Notes: generated by a model from the letters alone, not told the origin. Positions 33,154 to 44,435 are shown, counted from the stretch's first letter. The stretch is DNA of 64,000 nucleotides from Prosopocoilus inquinatus (GCA_036172665.1 CM069872.1:24742001-24806000), one strand, 5' to 3'. Program-made: numbers and translations.

Positions 33154-33461
33154 ACATTATGCTTTGACAGCAAGCATGGCCGCCTTGCATGGGGGACTCA
33201 TTAGGAGCAAATCCCGCTTCAATTTGTCTATCCTACTGCAATGTTAGGTCAAAAAGCGATAGTAAGATGTCGCTATTTTATATGTTCATCATTCTTACAT
33301 CGCATTTGCGAATAAATTGGGCAAGTCGTTTTTGGTCTGCAGTGGGAATGTCGAGCTACGTTTCTGCTGAAGAAGCCCCAAGCAGGGCTGAAACAGCTGT
33401 CCAGAGGCTGCTCGAGGTTCTCACTGCAACCAAAAACGATTTGCACAAAATTTTTCTAAAA
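33154..33461 (+). mobile_element. Retrozyme-like repeat, single 308-bp monomer
   Basis: One unit of the family flanked by TAATTTTA on both sides (33146-33153 and 33462-33469). It starts ACATTATGCTTTGACAGC and ends CACAAAATTTTTCTAAAA. Its length is close to the 312-bp tandem period at 54818-55660. A single, cleanly bordered monomer is what reverse transcription of a self-cleaved RNA would leave. Confidence 0.8.
33351..33415 (+). ncRNA. Type I hammerhead ribozyme (retrozyme copy b)
   Basis: Core CUGAAGA and GAAA intact, stem II AGCCC/GGGCU, palindromic stem III ACAGCUGU, cleavage expected after GUC at 33401. One change in stem I (GUUUCUG against CAGAGGC) only turns a C-G pair into a G-U wobble. 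Confidence 0.85.
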
Positions 33462-33469
33462 TAATTTTA

Positions 33470-33837
33470 TAGTTTGTTACTCTTCTTAATGAATTACGTA
33501 AATACATTCATACGTAATATTCTTTTCTTATTTCTTCCAAATTATAAATTATATTTACAACTTTTAAAATACGTCGTTGTTTAATATTTTACAATACGAT
33601 AAATAAAATGTCCCAGTTATTAGTTTACGGTTTTATTGCCTGTTTCACAGCTAAGTAGGGTTGTCGGCAACTCTCAATCAAACCTCTATTTAGGTAGGTT
33701 TTTTCCCTACGCTGCCCGTTCTTATACTTCAGTACAGAGGATTGTCGCATGAAAATTAAAAACTCTGTCTTTTTCAAACGAAGAACATCCCCTTAACTTA
33801 TTTCTCCCTCAGTAAGAGGCCGACACTGCATGGCGTG
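33470..33837. other. Intergenic; possible 3' end of Gypsy-C
   Basis: The minus strand has a purine-rich AAGTTAAGGGGA before TGTTC near 33788, a possible polypurine tract and LTR start. No matching LTR was found near the 5' end of Gypsy-C, so the call stays tentative. Confidence 0.3.
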
Positions 33838-34450
33838 CTATACACTCCCCCTGTGGCTTCGAAGGCGTCTCGACAAGGAAGCCAGTCGATTTGTCTTCGG
33901 AGGTCGTCCACCTTTCCTTCGTGGGAGTACTGCTTCGACCGGAGTATAGTCTTCCCTGAAAATTCGTAGGTCCCTGATATGGAATTTTCCCAATAATTCC
34001 CTGTTTTCACTCACAATTTCGTAGGTGGTTGGACCACTTCGTCGATTGATCGATCCGATAAGGACCGTAACGTTTGGATGCAAATTTAGAAGAAAAGCTC
34101 TTCTTGGCATTACTTAGCGGACAAGAGGTCACTAAAACCTGATCGTCAACTCGAAATAGAGCACTGGGTCTACATTTTCCCTCGGCTTGATCGTTTCGGA
34201 GGTCTTGACGCTTTTCCCAAGTTTTTCTCACCTCCCGTAGCACTCGGGAAAAATCACGTAGATAGGGAGTGATTTCGGGGATGAAATTGTCGTTGTGTAT
34301 TATCGCCCTCAGGTCACGTGTCACACTATTTGGAGTTCGAAGCTGCTGGCCAAACGTTTACTAGGCTGGTGTGAGACCCTGTTGACTTACACAAGGCCGT
34401 ATTAATGGAGAACCGTACCGCGGCGATATGCTCGTCCCACACGTCGCTGG
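33838..34450 (-). pseudogene. Gypsy-C integrase, C-terminal half
   Basis: Reading leftward from 34450: WDEHIAAVRFSINTAL, a frameshift, then SVTRDLRAIIHNDNFIP and RKTWEKRQDLRND, then the C-terminal domain in a further frame with HIRDLRIFREDYTP. Domains upstream (HHCC finger and catalytic triad) are absent because of the 34450-34955 replacement. Confidence 0.65.
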
Positions 34451-34955
34451 AACAATCTGTTCAAGTTCTCAAACAATACATGTTCCAAAGAACAATCTGG
34501 AACAAGTTTTGTGGAAAATTACACTGCTCCGAGCAAGTGAGCAAGTGATTCATTATCCTTATTCTGTATTATCTGCATAGTGTTATGAACAGGGATGTGG
34601 ACGGATATAGTTTTAGACGACTAGCTCGGACAGGAGCATAAAATTACCTATATAATTAAATTTATAATGCGGATGTTAAGGCTTATGAGTACATATTATC
34701 GATGAACAAGACTGTTTCTTGTTAGAGATCTAAAGTAATAAGCTGGAATTGTTCCAGTCCAGTAAAAGAATAGTATTGCGTGTCCCTAAAGTTTCGGGTT
34801 TCGGGTGTCGACTCGGTATTCTACGTGCTACTCCGAACTCCGTAACTCCGACCACCAATACTCCGACACTCCGTTCAGTTCCGATCTGTACCTATTATTT
34901 TTGTAAGTGTTCTAGAAAAAGAACAGGTTTCAAAAGAACAACCCATCACTATTTT
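34450..34955. other. Foreign filler within Gypsy-C pol
   Basis: About 500 bp that cannot be read as pol. It includes a degenerate ACTCCG-rich stretch (34827-34882) and, at both ends, GGAACAATCTG- and GGAATTGTTCCAG-like sequence that could be decayed terminal repeats. No coding capacity. Confidence 0.4.
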
Positions 34956-34959
34956 AGAT

Positions 34960-35904
34960 GGTCAAAGGCGTTGATCCTCTTCTTCCCAACGCCACACGGC
35001 TTTCTTTTTAGTGAGCGCGGAAAGCGATCTTGCTACTTCTTCTGTACCACGGACACATTTGGTAAAAGCTTAGTACACCTTTGACGTTCTTTGGCGGCGC
35101 GATATTTACGATAGCGTCCACCTTGCTTTTATCGACTTGAACGCCGTCTGCCAAGATTACATGTCCTAAGCACTTCGCCGCACCACCGGCGAAAACGCAC
35201 TTTTCGTGGCGAGCACACAATTTAAAAGTGGTCAGTCTGTAAAATATCGCACGTAAGTCTTCTAAGTGGTGTTTATCGAAGGTGCTCGAAATCACTATCA
35301 AAATCCTTTCATGATCCTTTAATCCCGCACGAAACCTATCCATTAAACGCTGAAAAGTCATTGGCGCATTAGATAGGCCAAACGGCATTCGCATGAAACT
35401 GTACGCTCCTAGAGGTCAGATAAAATAGGTTTTGTCACGGTCTTCTTCGCGAACCCGTACCTGCCAGTATCCCGACTGTAGATGCATGGTGGTGATGAAG
35501 TTGGTAGCTTTATTTGCGTGCGGAAGATCATCCAACAAAGGCATGGGATAACTATCCCTCTTAGTAATAGTACTCAGACGTCTGAAATCCACACAAGTAC
35601 GAACGGCTCCGTTTTTCTTGGGGACCATCACGAGTGGCGCAGACCATGGTGATTCACACTCTTCAATTATACCATCAGAAAGCATCGTATCTAACTCCTT
35701 CCGCAATAGCTCCTTCTTTGTGGGGCTCATACAGTATGGTGGCACGGAAATTGGTGCGTTATCTCCGGTATCAATTTTATGTTCTGCGTTTGGAGTAGGT
35801 TCGTTGTTCTTTTGGAAGATGTGCGACTGAGCTTCCAACAACTCGTTCAGCTGCTTGCGTTGCTCTGTAGTGAGAGTTTGTCCTTCATCCGTACGAAGGT
35901 GCAC
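34960..35904 (-). pseudogene. Gypsy-C reverse transcriptase
   Basis: The first frame (35904-35416) has SPWSAPLVMVPKKNGAVRTC and VDFRRLSTITKRDSYPMPLLDDL, but motif A reads ITTMHLQSGYWQV where the catalytic Asp is expected (TMH in place of TLD). The second frame (35394-35008) has MRMPFGLSNAPMTFQRLMD, and the YxDD motif is lost (RILIVISS). A third piece to 34960 reads ALTKKKAVWRWEEEDQR. The enzyme is clearly dead. Confidence 0.75.
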
Positions 35905-35974
35905 TTCAACCGTCTTGCTTTTTGTAGAGCCGTCACATCAGCAGTTACAGGTACGTCGTCCATGAATTGCTACT

Positions 35975-37299
35975 TTACCTTCGGTTGGTCCGCGAAATTC
36001 CAGGTATTATCGCTGTAATTTGCAACTGGCGAAAATCCATACCAAAGAGGGTCCTGTTGTTTTCAATGACAACCATGACATCTGCCGTCAGAACGTTCTG
36101 TTTTTCAGGCACTCTGTCCGCATACGCAATCGTCATCGTTGAAGTTTCGAATGGGTGATCTCTCATTTTTAAGAACTCATACACGCGTTGGCCACCGATA
36201 CTTTCCGGCGTCCCTGAATCAGCGAATACAATTCCGTTGCATCCGAATAGGTGAAATGGTAACAATGACTTTGTACTGGCCGTGTCTGAATATGTTTTGA
36301 GGATGTCCGCATAGTTTAATACCCCCTGAGAGCCATCGCTTGTACGGCGCTCAGTCAGGGCCGGACATTTTACTCGGATTCTACCCGGGGTTCCACAACC
36401 GTAGCATTGTAGTTGTGAACCGGTTGACGCAGAGGGTGTCAGAATTAATTTGTTTCGCCGTTTTTCGCAGTTTAGTTTGGCACTCATCCGTGGTGTGACC
36501 AAAATTACGATAAAATGCGCACCGCGGTCGAAATTTATTCTGGGTTTCGAAAGGTTTTTGTTTCAATGGTTTTTGTTTTGAATCATGCACTTTGTTTAAC
36601 TGCTGTTCTGTTTCGCGAGCGAGTTGTAAAAAGTCTTCAAACGTTTTTGCTTCTTCTCGTTTTAGACACTTTCTAATTTTTCTGTTCAGCAAGCCGTAAA
36701 TCATATCCAACTGAATATCGGCAGAGGGCGGATCTTTTAAACGCGCTAATAGCCCTCTCGCTTTACTAACAAAAATGTCTGTCGTCGTATTTTCATCTTC
36801 TTCTACCGCGAAAAGTTCCCGATAGATTTGGTGCGCGGGTTTCTCCGGACCGAAAGAGTTCTTCAGCGCACCAGTTACAATTTGCCAGTCCGGAACGCTA
36901 GCTTTAAAATCTAGCCACCACGTGGCGGCATTTCCCGTCAGTAACATTGAGAGTTCTCGAATAGTGTTCTCGTCCGTAACGCCGACACAATCCTTGTAGG
37001 TGATAATTGCATCGATGAACACTTCTACGCGGGACGAACACTGTAAAATTTCCTTGCGATCCTGTGATTGTCGAGACCGGTGTAGCGCTGCGGTCCTCTA
37101 ATTCTGTACGGATACTAGTTTGCATATTCTGCAATTGTTGCTTCACTTGCGCACGTACGCCTGCTAACAACTGTTGAAGTTGTTGTGTCGTCATTTGTAC
37201 GACTGCGGACGCGGGATCAATAATTTCTGATTCTCGATTTAAATTATCCGAAAGTACCTGATGCTTTATTCTTTCGCTCCGGCGAGGGTTCAACGACAT
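35975..37299 (-). pseudogene. Gypsy-C gag and protease
   Basis: Three overlapping frames. 37299-36904 starts MSLNPRRSERIKHQ and is rich in Gln (QMTTQQLQQLLAG). 37022-36381 carries the capsid (MLTGNAATWWLDFKA) and a knuckle with the second Cys replaced by Tyr (CAFYRNFGHTTDEC). 36502-35975 has a second knuckle with His replaced by Arg (CYGCGTPGRIRVKC) and the protease with ADSGTPESIGG. Both knuckles should be unable to bind zinc normally. Confidence 0.7.
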
Positions 37300-37607
37300 T
37301 CACGAAATGTGCGTTTTTCGTGTCGCGCGAAGTAGTAACTGAGTGAATTGCCTTACCTTTCAACCGGTGTGTGTCAATTTACAAATGCTTAGGCGAATAT
37401 TCTCGGAAATTATGAGCGGTTTGGTTGTAATATAATTGCCTTCCGTCAGGATGGCGTTGGCGTGGTACACAACGCTTCTTGTCCTCGAGGTGTTGGGCTC
37501 CCACGTTGTGTCTTACACCGGCTGATTTTCCAGATAATTCGTGATCATCCGATATTTTTCCCCTATCTGATGCTGTCGGAAACACTTTCACTTGTTTATT
37601 AAATTGG

Positions 37608-37628
37608 GCCCCACGAGGTTGGGCGCCA
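37608..37628 (-). promoter_or_regulatory. Primer-binding site of Gypsy-C (altered tRNA-Lys type)
   Basis: The minus strand begins TGGCGCCCAACC and resumes as CGTGGGGC, the same tRNA-Lys match as in Gypsy-A but with three extra bases in the middle. It sits just inside TGTAGCGTGGG at 37631, the presumed inner end of the 5' LTR. Confidence 0.6.
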
Positions 37629-37630
37629 TA

Positions 37631-38384
37631 TGTAGCGTGGGTTTTTGTTTTATTATCCAAAAAAAAGATTCGTGGTTTATAGAAATATCTATACAGGTGA
37701 TTTTTTTTTCGATGTTCAGCATGGGGATCTTGGAACCCAGCATAGCTAAAGAGACGGTTAAATGGGGCAAACTTTGTAGTCTTAGGTGGTCAGTTTAATG
37801 GAGCTTTTGTTTCTTACTTAAAGTTCATGGCTGGCTAGATATTTCGAAAAAACCTAATCTTTTATCATTTCTTTAAATGCATATAGCTCGGTTATTCTTG
37901 ATTTTAGACAAAAGTTGTAAAGGCAAAAGTTGTACAGAATTATGTTCTTAATTAAATAGTAATTTTCCTTGTTACTTCCCATTTTTGAGTTATAACATAA
38001 ACATCGTTTTTTTTTTAATGGAAACCCTCATGATCTGAAAAAAGTGGCATTCTTTTACCTATCCAACGATATAACATTCGATATGTTTATTTAAAAAAAA
38101 AAACGATGGAAATTCGGCAGTTTTTCTCTTTCGAAATTGTTGACAGTGGAAGCATATGTTTATTTGTATGTATAAATTACTTTGTGTGAGTAGATTAGAA
38201 ATACGATGCAGCGAAACCTTGGAAGACCATTCTTGTGGTTCTGAGAAGAATCTTTCAAAATTCACCGGATGAACAACTGCAAGTACCGGGTAGGAGAAGA
38301 GAACTTTATTAATATTTTTAGTTTATTTTTGTTCTTCATAGTTTACATTTGTAACTATGAACTAAAATAGATTTTATTTTTCAG
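37631..38384. other. Presumed remains of Gypsy-C 5' LTR and AT-rich spacer
   Basis: The TGTAGCGTGGG at 37631 is a plausible LTR terminus, but no second copy or outer end was found. The rest is AT-rich with no supported gene. Confidence 0.3.
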
Positions 38385-38788
38385 GATTTTTAAGTATCAA
38401 ATAACAGGGAATTATATACATATTCATTCGTTAGAATAAGAAGTTTGTTCGGGTCTTTGGACTATTTATCTCCCATTTCCGTGTTGTTTGGTTAGCTCTT
38501 ATTTGTAAGGTTTTTTGACGGTTAATTTTAGGTGTTTACGTATTAATTTATTAATTTTTTTTCGATTTATACATAACATATATATTTTATTTTCAGTATT
38601 TTTAGGTATCAAATAACAGGGAATTATATACTTATTTATTCGTTAGAATAAGAAGTTTTTTTCGAGTCTTTGGACTATTTATTTCCCTATTTCCGTGTTG
38701 TTTGGTTAGCTCTTATTTGTAAGGTTTTTGTGACGGTTAATTTTTGATATTTACATATTAATTTATATTTACTTACATTTAGACATAC
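38385..38788 (+). repeat. P2 repeat copy a, left part, with internal tandem duplication
   Basis: Two tandem blocks (about 38390-38570 and 38590-38770) of the same sequence, which includes TATCAAATAACAGGGAATTA and TTTCCGTGTTGTTTGGTTAG. The blocks match the reverse complement of 60575-60815. Gypsy-D is inserted at 38789. Beyond Gypsy-D, 44911-44926 continues the P2 sequence (ATATATATCTTTTAGGAT), so the repeat predates Gypsy-D. Confidence 0.7.
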
Positions 38789-39033
38789 TGTGGCGCGCCA
38801 CCCAGCTCACTACGTCAAACTGAAGGCGTCAAGAAGTCGGTTCGTTATGCGTCATTGGCTGCCACGCCTCCGGGGTCTATACCGAACAAACTAGACTTTT
38901 CCAGCGATGGAACAGACGAGAAGGCAGCGTAGAATATAAAATCGGCCGGGGTGGACTCAGGAGTCAGTCGAGTTCTAATTAGCGATCGTCGAAGTTGGAT
39001 TTAGTGTGTAAATAAATTGTTGCAAATAAATTA
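38789..39033 (+). repeat. 5' LTR of Gypsy-D, truncated
   Basis: Begins TGTGGCGCGCC. It contains a TATAAAA box near 38937 and AATAAA near 39011. It matches 44583-44827 and then stops, although the 3' LTR goes on for another 83 bp. The missing piece would include the LTR end, and the PBS is absent too, so a deletion joins the LTR directly to gag coding sequence. Confidence 0.75.
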
Positions 39034-39035
39034 AA

Positions 39036-40334
39036 AATTTGGACGAGAAGTTTCAAGAACACTCTGGAAATTTAGAGAAAAAGCTTCTAGAACAATCTGG
39101 AAATTTCAAGGACGAACTTCGAGAACAATCCAGAAATTTGGACCAGAAGTTTCAAGAACAGTCTGGAAATTTAGAGAAGCTTCGAGAACAATCCAGAAAT
39201 TTAGAAGAAAAGCTTCTAGAACAATCTGGAAATTTCGACAAATTACAAAATAAATTGTTGGAACAATCTAGAGACTTAGACGAGAAATTTAGAGAGCAAT
39301 CCAGAAATTTCGACGAAAAACTTCTAGAACAGTCCGGAAATTTGAAGGGTGAATTTCTAGAACAAACGAAAGGACTCTAAGATAAACTAGTAGTAAAAAT
39401 ATTGGAAGAAACAAGAAACCTGCAAGGAAATGTGGAGGAAATAATATTCCAGCAGGATAACAAAATCAAGAATCTGGAACAAATCATGGCGGGGTTGCGA
39501 GTGTTCGGGGATCAGCCAACAGTAGAAACACTAGAAGATAATGAAACCCGAACTGTGGAAGGACCAGCAGAAAATTCGAAATTGAAAATAAAACCACTAA
39601 CATTCGATGGAAAGTCTTCTTGGCCCAACTACTTCAAACAGTTCGAAGCAGCAGCAAAGGCGAACAGATGGACGGCCAGCGAAAAAGCCACTTCGTTAAT
39701 TGTGGCCTTGAGAGGGGACGCTATCGATGTGCTACAGACGATGCCGCCAGAGGAACAAGAAGACTTCGACAAGCTGGTGAATAGGATAGAAATGCGTTAC
39801 GGACAGGCCCATCTGACCGAGGTATACCATGCGCAGTTGAGGAATCGCTGTCAGAAATCCGGAGAAAGTCTTCAGGAATTCGAAGCGGACGTAGCGCGTC
39901 TGGCCCAGTTGGCATATTCCACAGCTCCTGTAGAATTCCTCAAATGTTTGACGGCGCAGACCTTCATAGATGGAATCCGTGACCCAGACAACCAGCAGGC
40001 ATTGACAATGACCCATCCGAAGACGTCCAAGAACGCATTGGCTTATGCCTTGGAATTTGAAGCGGCCAGACGAGTTTAAAGAGGGCATGTCAATGTGCGA
40101 GCGGCTATGAACTTCCAAGAGGAAGAAGAGGAAGAATTCGCTAACTCCAAGGTGGGATCTGCTATAAAGGAGCGACCCAGGGAATATGCCACCGCCGACG
40201 ATGTTCGCCGCATTGTGGAACAGGTCTTCAAGCAGAAGAAGCCGCTGGTGTGTTGGAATTGCCAGGAGGAAGAACATGTTCGCAGGCGATGTCCAAAGCC
40301 CAGACAGGATCCAAGGAATCCACAGTTAAACTAA
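39036..40334 (+). pseudogene. gag: Gypsy-D gag with hendecad coiled-coil repeat
   Basis: One reading frame with two nonsense codons (TAA at 39378-39380 and 40077-40079). Residues 1-114 are about ten repeats, mostly 11 residues long, of the pattern xEKLLEQSGNL (variants LREQSRNL, FQEQSGNL), predicted to form a long coiled coil. The DNA beneath is a 33-bp minisatellite (39036-39377). The capsid follows (LTFDGKSSWPNYFKQFEAAA, then LRNRCQKSGESLQEFEADV), and last a CCHC knuckle, CWNCQEEEHVRRRC at about 40252-40293. The start codon is lost in the 5' deletion; the first visible codons are LDEKF. Confidence 0.8.
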
Positions 40335-40961
40335 GCCGGGTCGGTGCAGAGGGGCGAACGATGATCCGTATTCAAAGGCCCCCAAAGACGAAATCCAAAC
40401 AAGTAATATCCCTACGGCAGTTAACCAGCAGTGTCTTCGTGGATGTTACCATTGATGACATTCCTTACACCATGTTATTGGATACGGGTGCGACAAAGAC
40501 CATCCTAAGACCAGACGTCATTAAGTCATCTGGACGCACCGAGCCGACCAAGTGAAGACTGAAAACTGCAACTCGGACATCAGCAACTGTCCACGGTGAA
40601 GTAGAGGTTATCATCAGCATTGGTTCAACTCCAATGCACAACACAATGCAAACACCGTGCACTAGTGACAGACATAGAGGACGAGGCAATTTTGGGGATG
40701 GACGTCATGTGTGCCCACGGGTTCCAATTGGACTTAAAGCGTGGCGTGATGGCGGTCAATAATGAGGAGTTGGTTCTACATCAACGAGGAGACGTGGCCG
40801 CTCGAGTAGTCCTCGCTGAAGACGTATTACCCAGCAGGACTGGGTTATCGTCGACGCAAAACTGGACGGTGTTTTTCAAGATGGGCAAGTCATTATGGTT
40901 GAACCTAATACTGATGATCAAAGGATTGGAAGAGGAGTCCTCGTTGGGAAAATGTTGTTGA
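40250..40961 (+). pseudogene. Gypsy-D protease region
   Basis: A frame overlapping the end of gag reads TSSVFVDVTIDDIPYTMLLD followed by TGATKTILR, the aspartic protease active site (DTG). A stop at 40553-40555 and a frame change follow. 40620-40961 then reads DIEDEAILGMDVMCAHGFQL, the distal ILGMD strand of the same fold. Confidence 0.75.
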
Positions 40962-40990
40962 CGGCGAAGTAGGAAGTACCTGTCCGCCTG

Positions 40991-42760
40991 ATGAACGTCA
41001 ATTGTTTCTCTGTCAATATCAAGAAAGGAACAATCTTGGGAAGCTGCACCATGGTGTCCTCCATCTCCCGCCAACTTGAAGCAAACGTGCCAGAAGCAAA
41101 AGTCCAAACGAAATTATGGGAGATGGTTATGTCAACAACCCAGGAATTGACTCCAGACCAGAAGACAAAAGCAAAGAATCTGATCGACCGCTATCAAGAT
41201 GTATTCGAGGTAGAAAATGGATCCAAGGGAAGAACTGATGTCGTGAAACACAAAACAGAGACTGGAGAAGAAAGATCTATCCGTCAAGCTCCAAGGCGAT
41301 TACCGTTGGCGAAGCGTGAGGAAGCGGAACGCATTATTCGCGAGATGGAAAAGGATAATGTAATAGAACCATCAAGCAGCCTTTGGGCGTCACCAGTAGT
41401 GCTTGTGAAGAGGAAGGATGGGTCCACCAGGTTCTGTGTAGACTACCGGTTATTCAACAATGTCACCAAGAAGGACAGCTATCCCCTGCCACGGATTGAT
41501 GATACCCAGGACACCCTGGCCGGCTCAAAGATATTCTCAACTTTGGACTTAAAGAGTGGATATTGGCAAGTGGAGCTGGTGCCTGAAGATCGAGAAAAGA
41601 CGGCGTTTTCCATTGGTATGGGTCTGTGGCAATTCACAGTGATGCCATTCGGGTTATGTAATGCCCCAGCGACATTCGAGAGGTTAATGGAGACGGTTCT
41701 GAAAAGTCTGTCCTGGACAACGTGCATGGTGTACCTTGACGACATAATTGTCGTGTGAAAGACGTTCGACGACCACCTAAGGAACCTGGACGGAGTGTTC
41801 CAGCGGCTTTGCGGAGCTGAACTAAAGCTTAGCCTCAAGAAGTGTCACCTGTTCCAGAAGGAAGTGAATTACCTGGGGCACATTGTTAATGGAAATGGAA
41901 TCGCCGTGGACCCTGTGAAGATTCAGGTGGTGAAAGACTGGCCAACTCCCAGAAATAAACACCAAATAAGGAGTTTCCTTGACCTGTGCACTTACTATCG
42001 GCGCTACGTTCCTGGATTTGCAGACATTGCTAAGCCGTTAACAAAACTCACTGAAGAAGGTCGTCCATTTGAATGGGACCAACAGTGTCAAATTGGCTTT
42101 GAACAACTAAAGCAATACTTGATTAGTGCTCCTATTCTGAGTTATCCTCTTCCGGAAGGCAAATTCGTCGTGGACACAGATGCTAGCAACGTTGGGATTG
42201 GTGGCGTACTCTCCCAGATACAAGAGGGGCAAGAGAAGGTGATCGGCTACTTCAGTAAAGTCCTATCAAAGCCGGAACGAAACTATTGCGTCACAAGAAG
42301 GGAATTGCTAGCCGTCGTAAAAACGATAGAACACTTCTACAAGTACTTGTATGGTAGACGCTTCCTGCTGAGGACCGACCATGCCGCTCTAAAATGGCTT
42401 CTCCGTTTCAAGAACCCAGAAGGGCAAGTTGCACGATGGATCGAACGACTTCAGGAGTACGATTTTGAAATTCAGCATCGGGCAGGAACTAGCCATCGAA
42501 ATGCCGATGCTCTGTCGAGAAGACTCTGTGTCAAAGACTGTAAGCACTGTAGTCGTTTGGACGAGAAAGTAGCCACGACTGCGAGGACAGCCATTGTTGA
42601 CGACAAATGGCAAGGCGAAGAACTGCGAAGAGACCAGGAGAACGACCCGGATTTGAAATTAGTGCTAGAATGGAAAAACAGGGATGCGAGACCTACCTGA
42701 GAACAGGTAGCACCATGTGCACCGTCCGTAAAATCATACTGAGCGCAGTGGGACTCCATA
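40991..42760 (+). pseudogene. Gypsy-D reverse transcriptase and RNase H
   Basis: The RT shows SSSLWASPVVLVKRKDGSTR, FCVDYRLFNNVTKKDSYPLP, motif A TLDLKSGYWQV, MPFGLCNAPATFERLM and the catalytic VYLDDIIVV. A TGA at 41756-41758 directly follows that motif, and the same frame resumes to 42700. The continuation has the connection LDLCTYYRRYVPGF and the RNase H with VDTDASNVGIGGVLS, YCVTRRELLAVV and RTDHAALKWL. Further in-frame stops at 42698-42700 and about 42738 precede the integrase. Confidence 0.85.
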
Positions 42761-43982
42761 GTGTTGGATCGTGGTCTTCTGAGACGAAGCGTAGAGAATC
42801 AGGAAGGCATGGAACAGAAGACACAGCTACTAATCCCCAAGAATAGGGTGCCAGAAGTTCTGAGGGAACTTCACGATGGAACTTCGGGTGGGCATCTGGG
42901 AATTAAGAAGACTATGGAGAAGGTGCGCGAAAGATTTTACTGGGTGAACTGCAAGGAAGACGCGAAGGATTGGTACAGAAAGTGTGCGGTCTGAGCAGCC
43001 AGTAACGGTCCCCACAGGCGGGGCAAGGCCCCCATGAAAAGTACAACGTTGGAAGTCGTTTTAGAGAGTTGCCATCGATGTAGCCGGTCCGTTTCCAGAA
43101 ACGAATGGTGGAAACAAGTACATCGTCGTGGCAATGGACTACTTTAGCAAGTGGGTTGAAGCTTACGCCCTACCTAACCAAGAGGCAGTCACTATTGCGG
43201 AGGTCCTTGTCAGGGAATGGATCAGTCGGTATGGTGCACCTATGGAACTGCATTCAGACCAAGGAAGGAACTTTGAATCGGCATTGTTCAAGAACTTATG
43301 TACTCTGCTCGGCGTACGAAAAACTAGAACAACTGCACTCCACCCACAGTCGGACGGAATGGTGGAAAGGTTCAATAGAACCATCAACCGACATTTGTCC
43401 AAGGTCGTTTCCGATCATCAGAGGGATTGGGACAGGTACATTCCCCTGTTCCTAATGGCATACCGCTCGTCCGTTCATGAGACAACAGGGGAGACTCCAG
43501 CGAAAGTGGTATTTGGGCGAGAGCCGAGACTGCCCTGCGACCTGAAGTTTGGTGTGAAGCCTGGCGAAGTCTCTGCCGACGAAGATTACGTGAGCAACTT
43601 ACGCAGGAAAATGGACGACATCCACAACCAAGTGCGTCACAATATACAAACGGCCAGCGATCGGATGAAGGAGCACTATGACATCAACGCTCAACACGGG
43701 GGATACCAACCTGGAGCACTGGTCTGGCTTTATAACCCCCAAAGACGTCGAGGCCTCTCCCCAAAATTACAGACCTCTTGGGAAGGTCCTTACAAAGTGA
43801 TGAAACGGATCAACGACGTCGTTTACCGCATCAAGAAGGTCCCCCATGGCAAACCCAAAGTAATCCACTTCAACCGGATAGCCCCTTACCATGGAGAAGC
43901 AGATGAAGGGACAGTACAAAGGGCGCAAGTTTCCGAAGTGAACTTCGAAACCTTCATGTCTCATCACGCCGAAGGAAGCAAG
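42761..43982 (+). pseudogene. Gypsy-D integrase
   Basis: The HHCC finger has both His (LHDGTSGGHLG) and the first Cys, but the second Cys codon is TGA (42992-42994, KCAV then stop). A frame change follows near 43060-43128. The catalytic core in the open frame from 43128 has AMDYFSKWVEAY (Asp at residue 4), LHSDQGRNFE (Asp 44) and GMVERFN (Glu 80), exactly DD35E. The C-terminal domain contains GALVWLYNPQRRRGLSPKL and HFNRIAPYHG, ending about residue 256. The reading frame runs on without a break into the macro domain. Confidence 0.85.
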
Positions 43983-44435
43983 GCACGGTTTGGAGTGACC
44001 ACGGAGAAGCAACAAGATCTCTTTAAAGTGCCACTGCAGTACAGTCTGGCCCTCTGCGTAGCAGAAGACCTGAAAATGTCCAAAGGAATCGCTCAGTTGT
44101 TTAGGAAGAAATTTGGCCAAATCGAGGAGCTCCGAAGATAGCATCCCGTGGTAGGCAATAGTCTGCAGATCATCGATTCGACGGCAGATCGGAGACGCCA
44201 CGTGCATTATTTAGTCACTAAGAAGACATCAAGCGGTGAACCTGACTATCAAAGTATGTGGAGAGCCCTATATAGCCTGAGGAGACAGCTAATAGAGAAC
44301 CACCAGATGAAGTTAGCCATCCCCAAATTGGGCTGCGGATTGGACGGACTAGACTGGAGAATAATTCGAAGCATGCTGGAAGTCATCTTCCACAGAACGG
44401 GAATTGAAGTCCTAGTCTGCAGCCACCACCCATAG
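43983..44435 (+). pseudogene. TARG1/OARD1-like macro domain at the C-terminus of Gypsy-D Pol
   Basis: About 150 residues in the integrase frame, after a linker of about 30 residues. They begin ARFGVTTEKQQDLFK and continue LALCVAEDLKMSKGIAQLF, with the phosphate loop GIAxLFRKKFG. A TAG at 44139-44141 replaces one codon. The same frame continues with VHYLVTKK, then LAIPKLGCGLDGLDW and IEVLVCSHHP to a TAG at 44433-44435. The layout follows human TARG1 (OARD1, C6orf130), about 150 residues, which removes ADP-ribose from acidic side chains and from DNA. As I recall, its catalytic Lys lies in the TKK segment and its catalytic Asp in the GCGLD segment; both are kept here. Whether the domain was expressed fused to integrase or released is unknown. 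Confidence 0.8.

Larger units (their letters stand above)
33838..37628 (-). mobile_element. Gypsy-C: heavily decayed Ty3/gypsy element
   Basis: Minus-strand order from the right: PBS, gag, zinc knuckle and protease, RT, start of RNase H, then a foreign stretch, then the integrase C-terminal half. Numerous frameshifts and lost catalytic motifs show age. The section 34450-34955 replaces RNase H and the N-terminal integrase and is unrelated to the element as far as I can read it. Confidence 0.8.

Noticed and set aside
38390..38770. Two similar 190-bp blocks as a CRISPR-like or satellite array
   Set aside because: Only two units, no spacers, and the same sequence occurs once at 60575-60815; it is a local duplication in the P2 repeat.
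39721..40277. Antisense frames (64 and 181 codons) opposite Gypsy-D gag
   Set aside because: Shadows of the gag coding strand; no domain.
43105..43455. 116-codon frame overlapping the integrase core
   Set aside because: Out-of-frame reading of the integrase region; the DD35E frame is the one starting at 43128.
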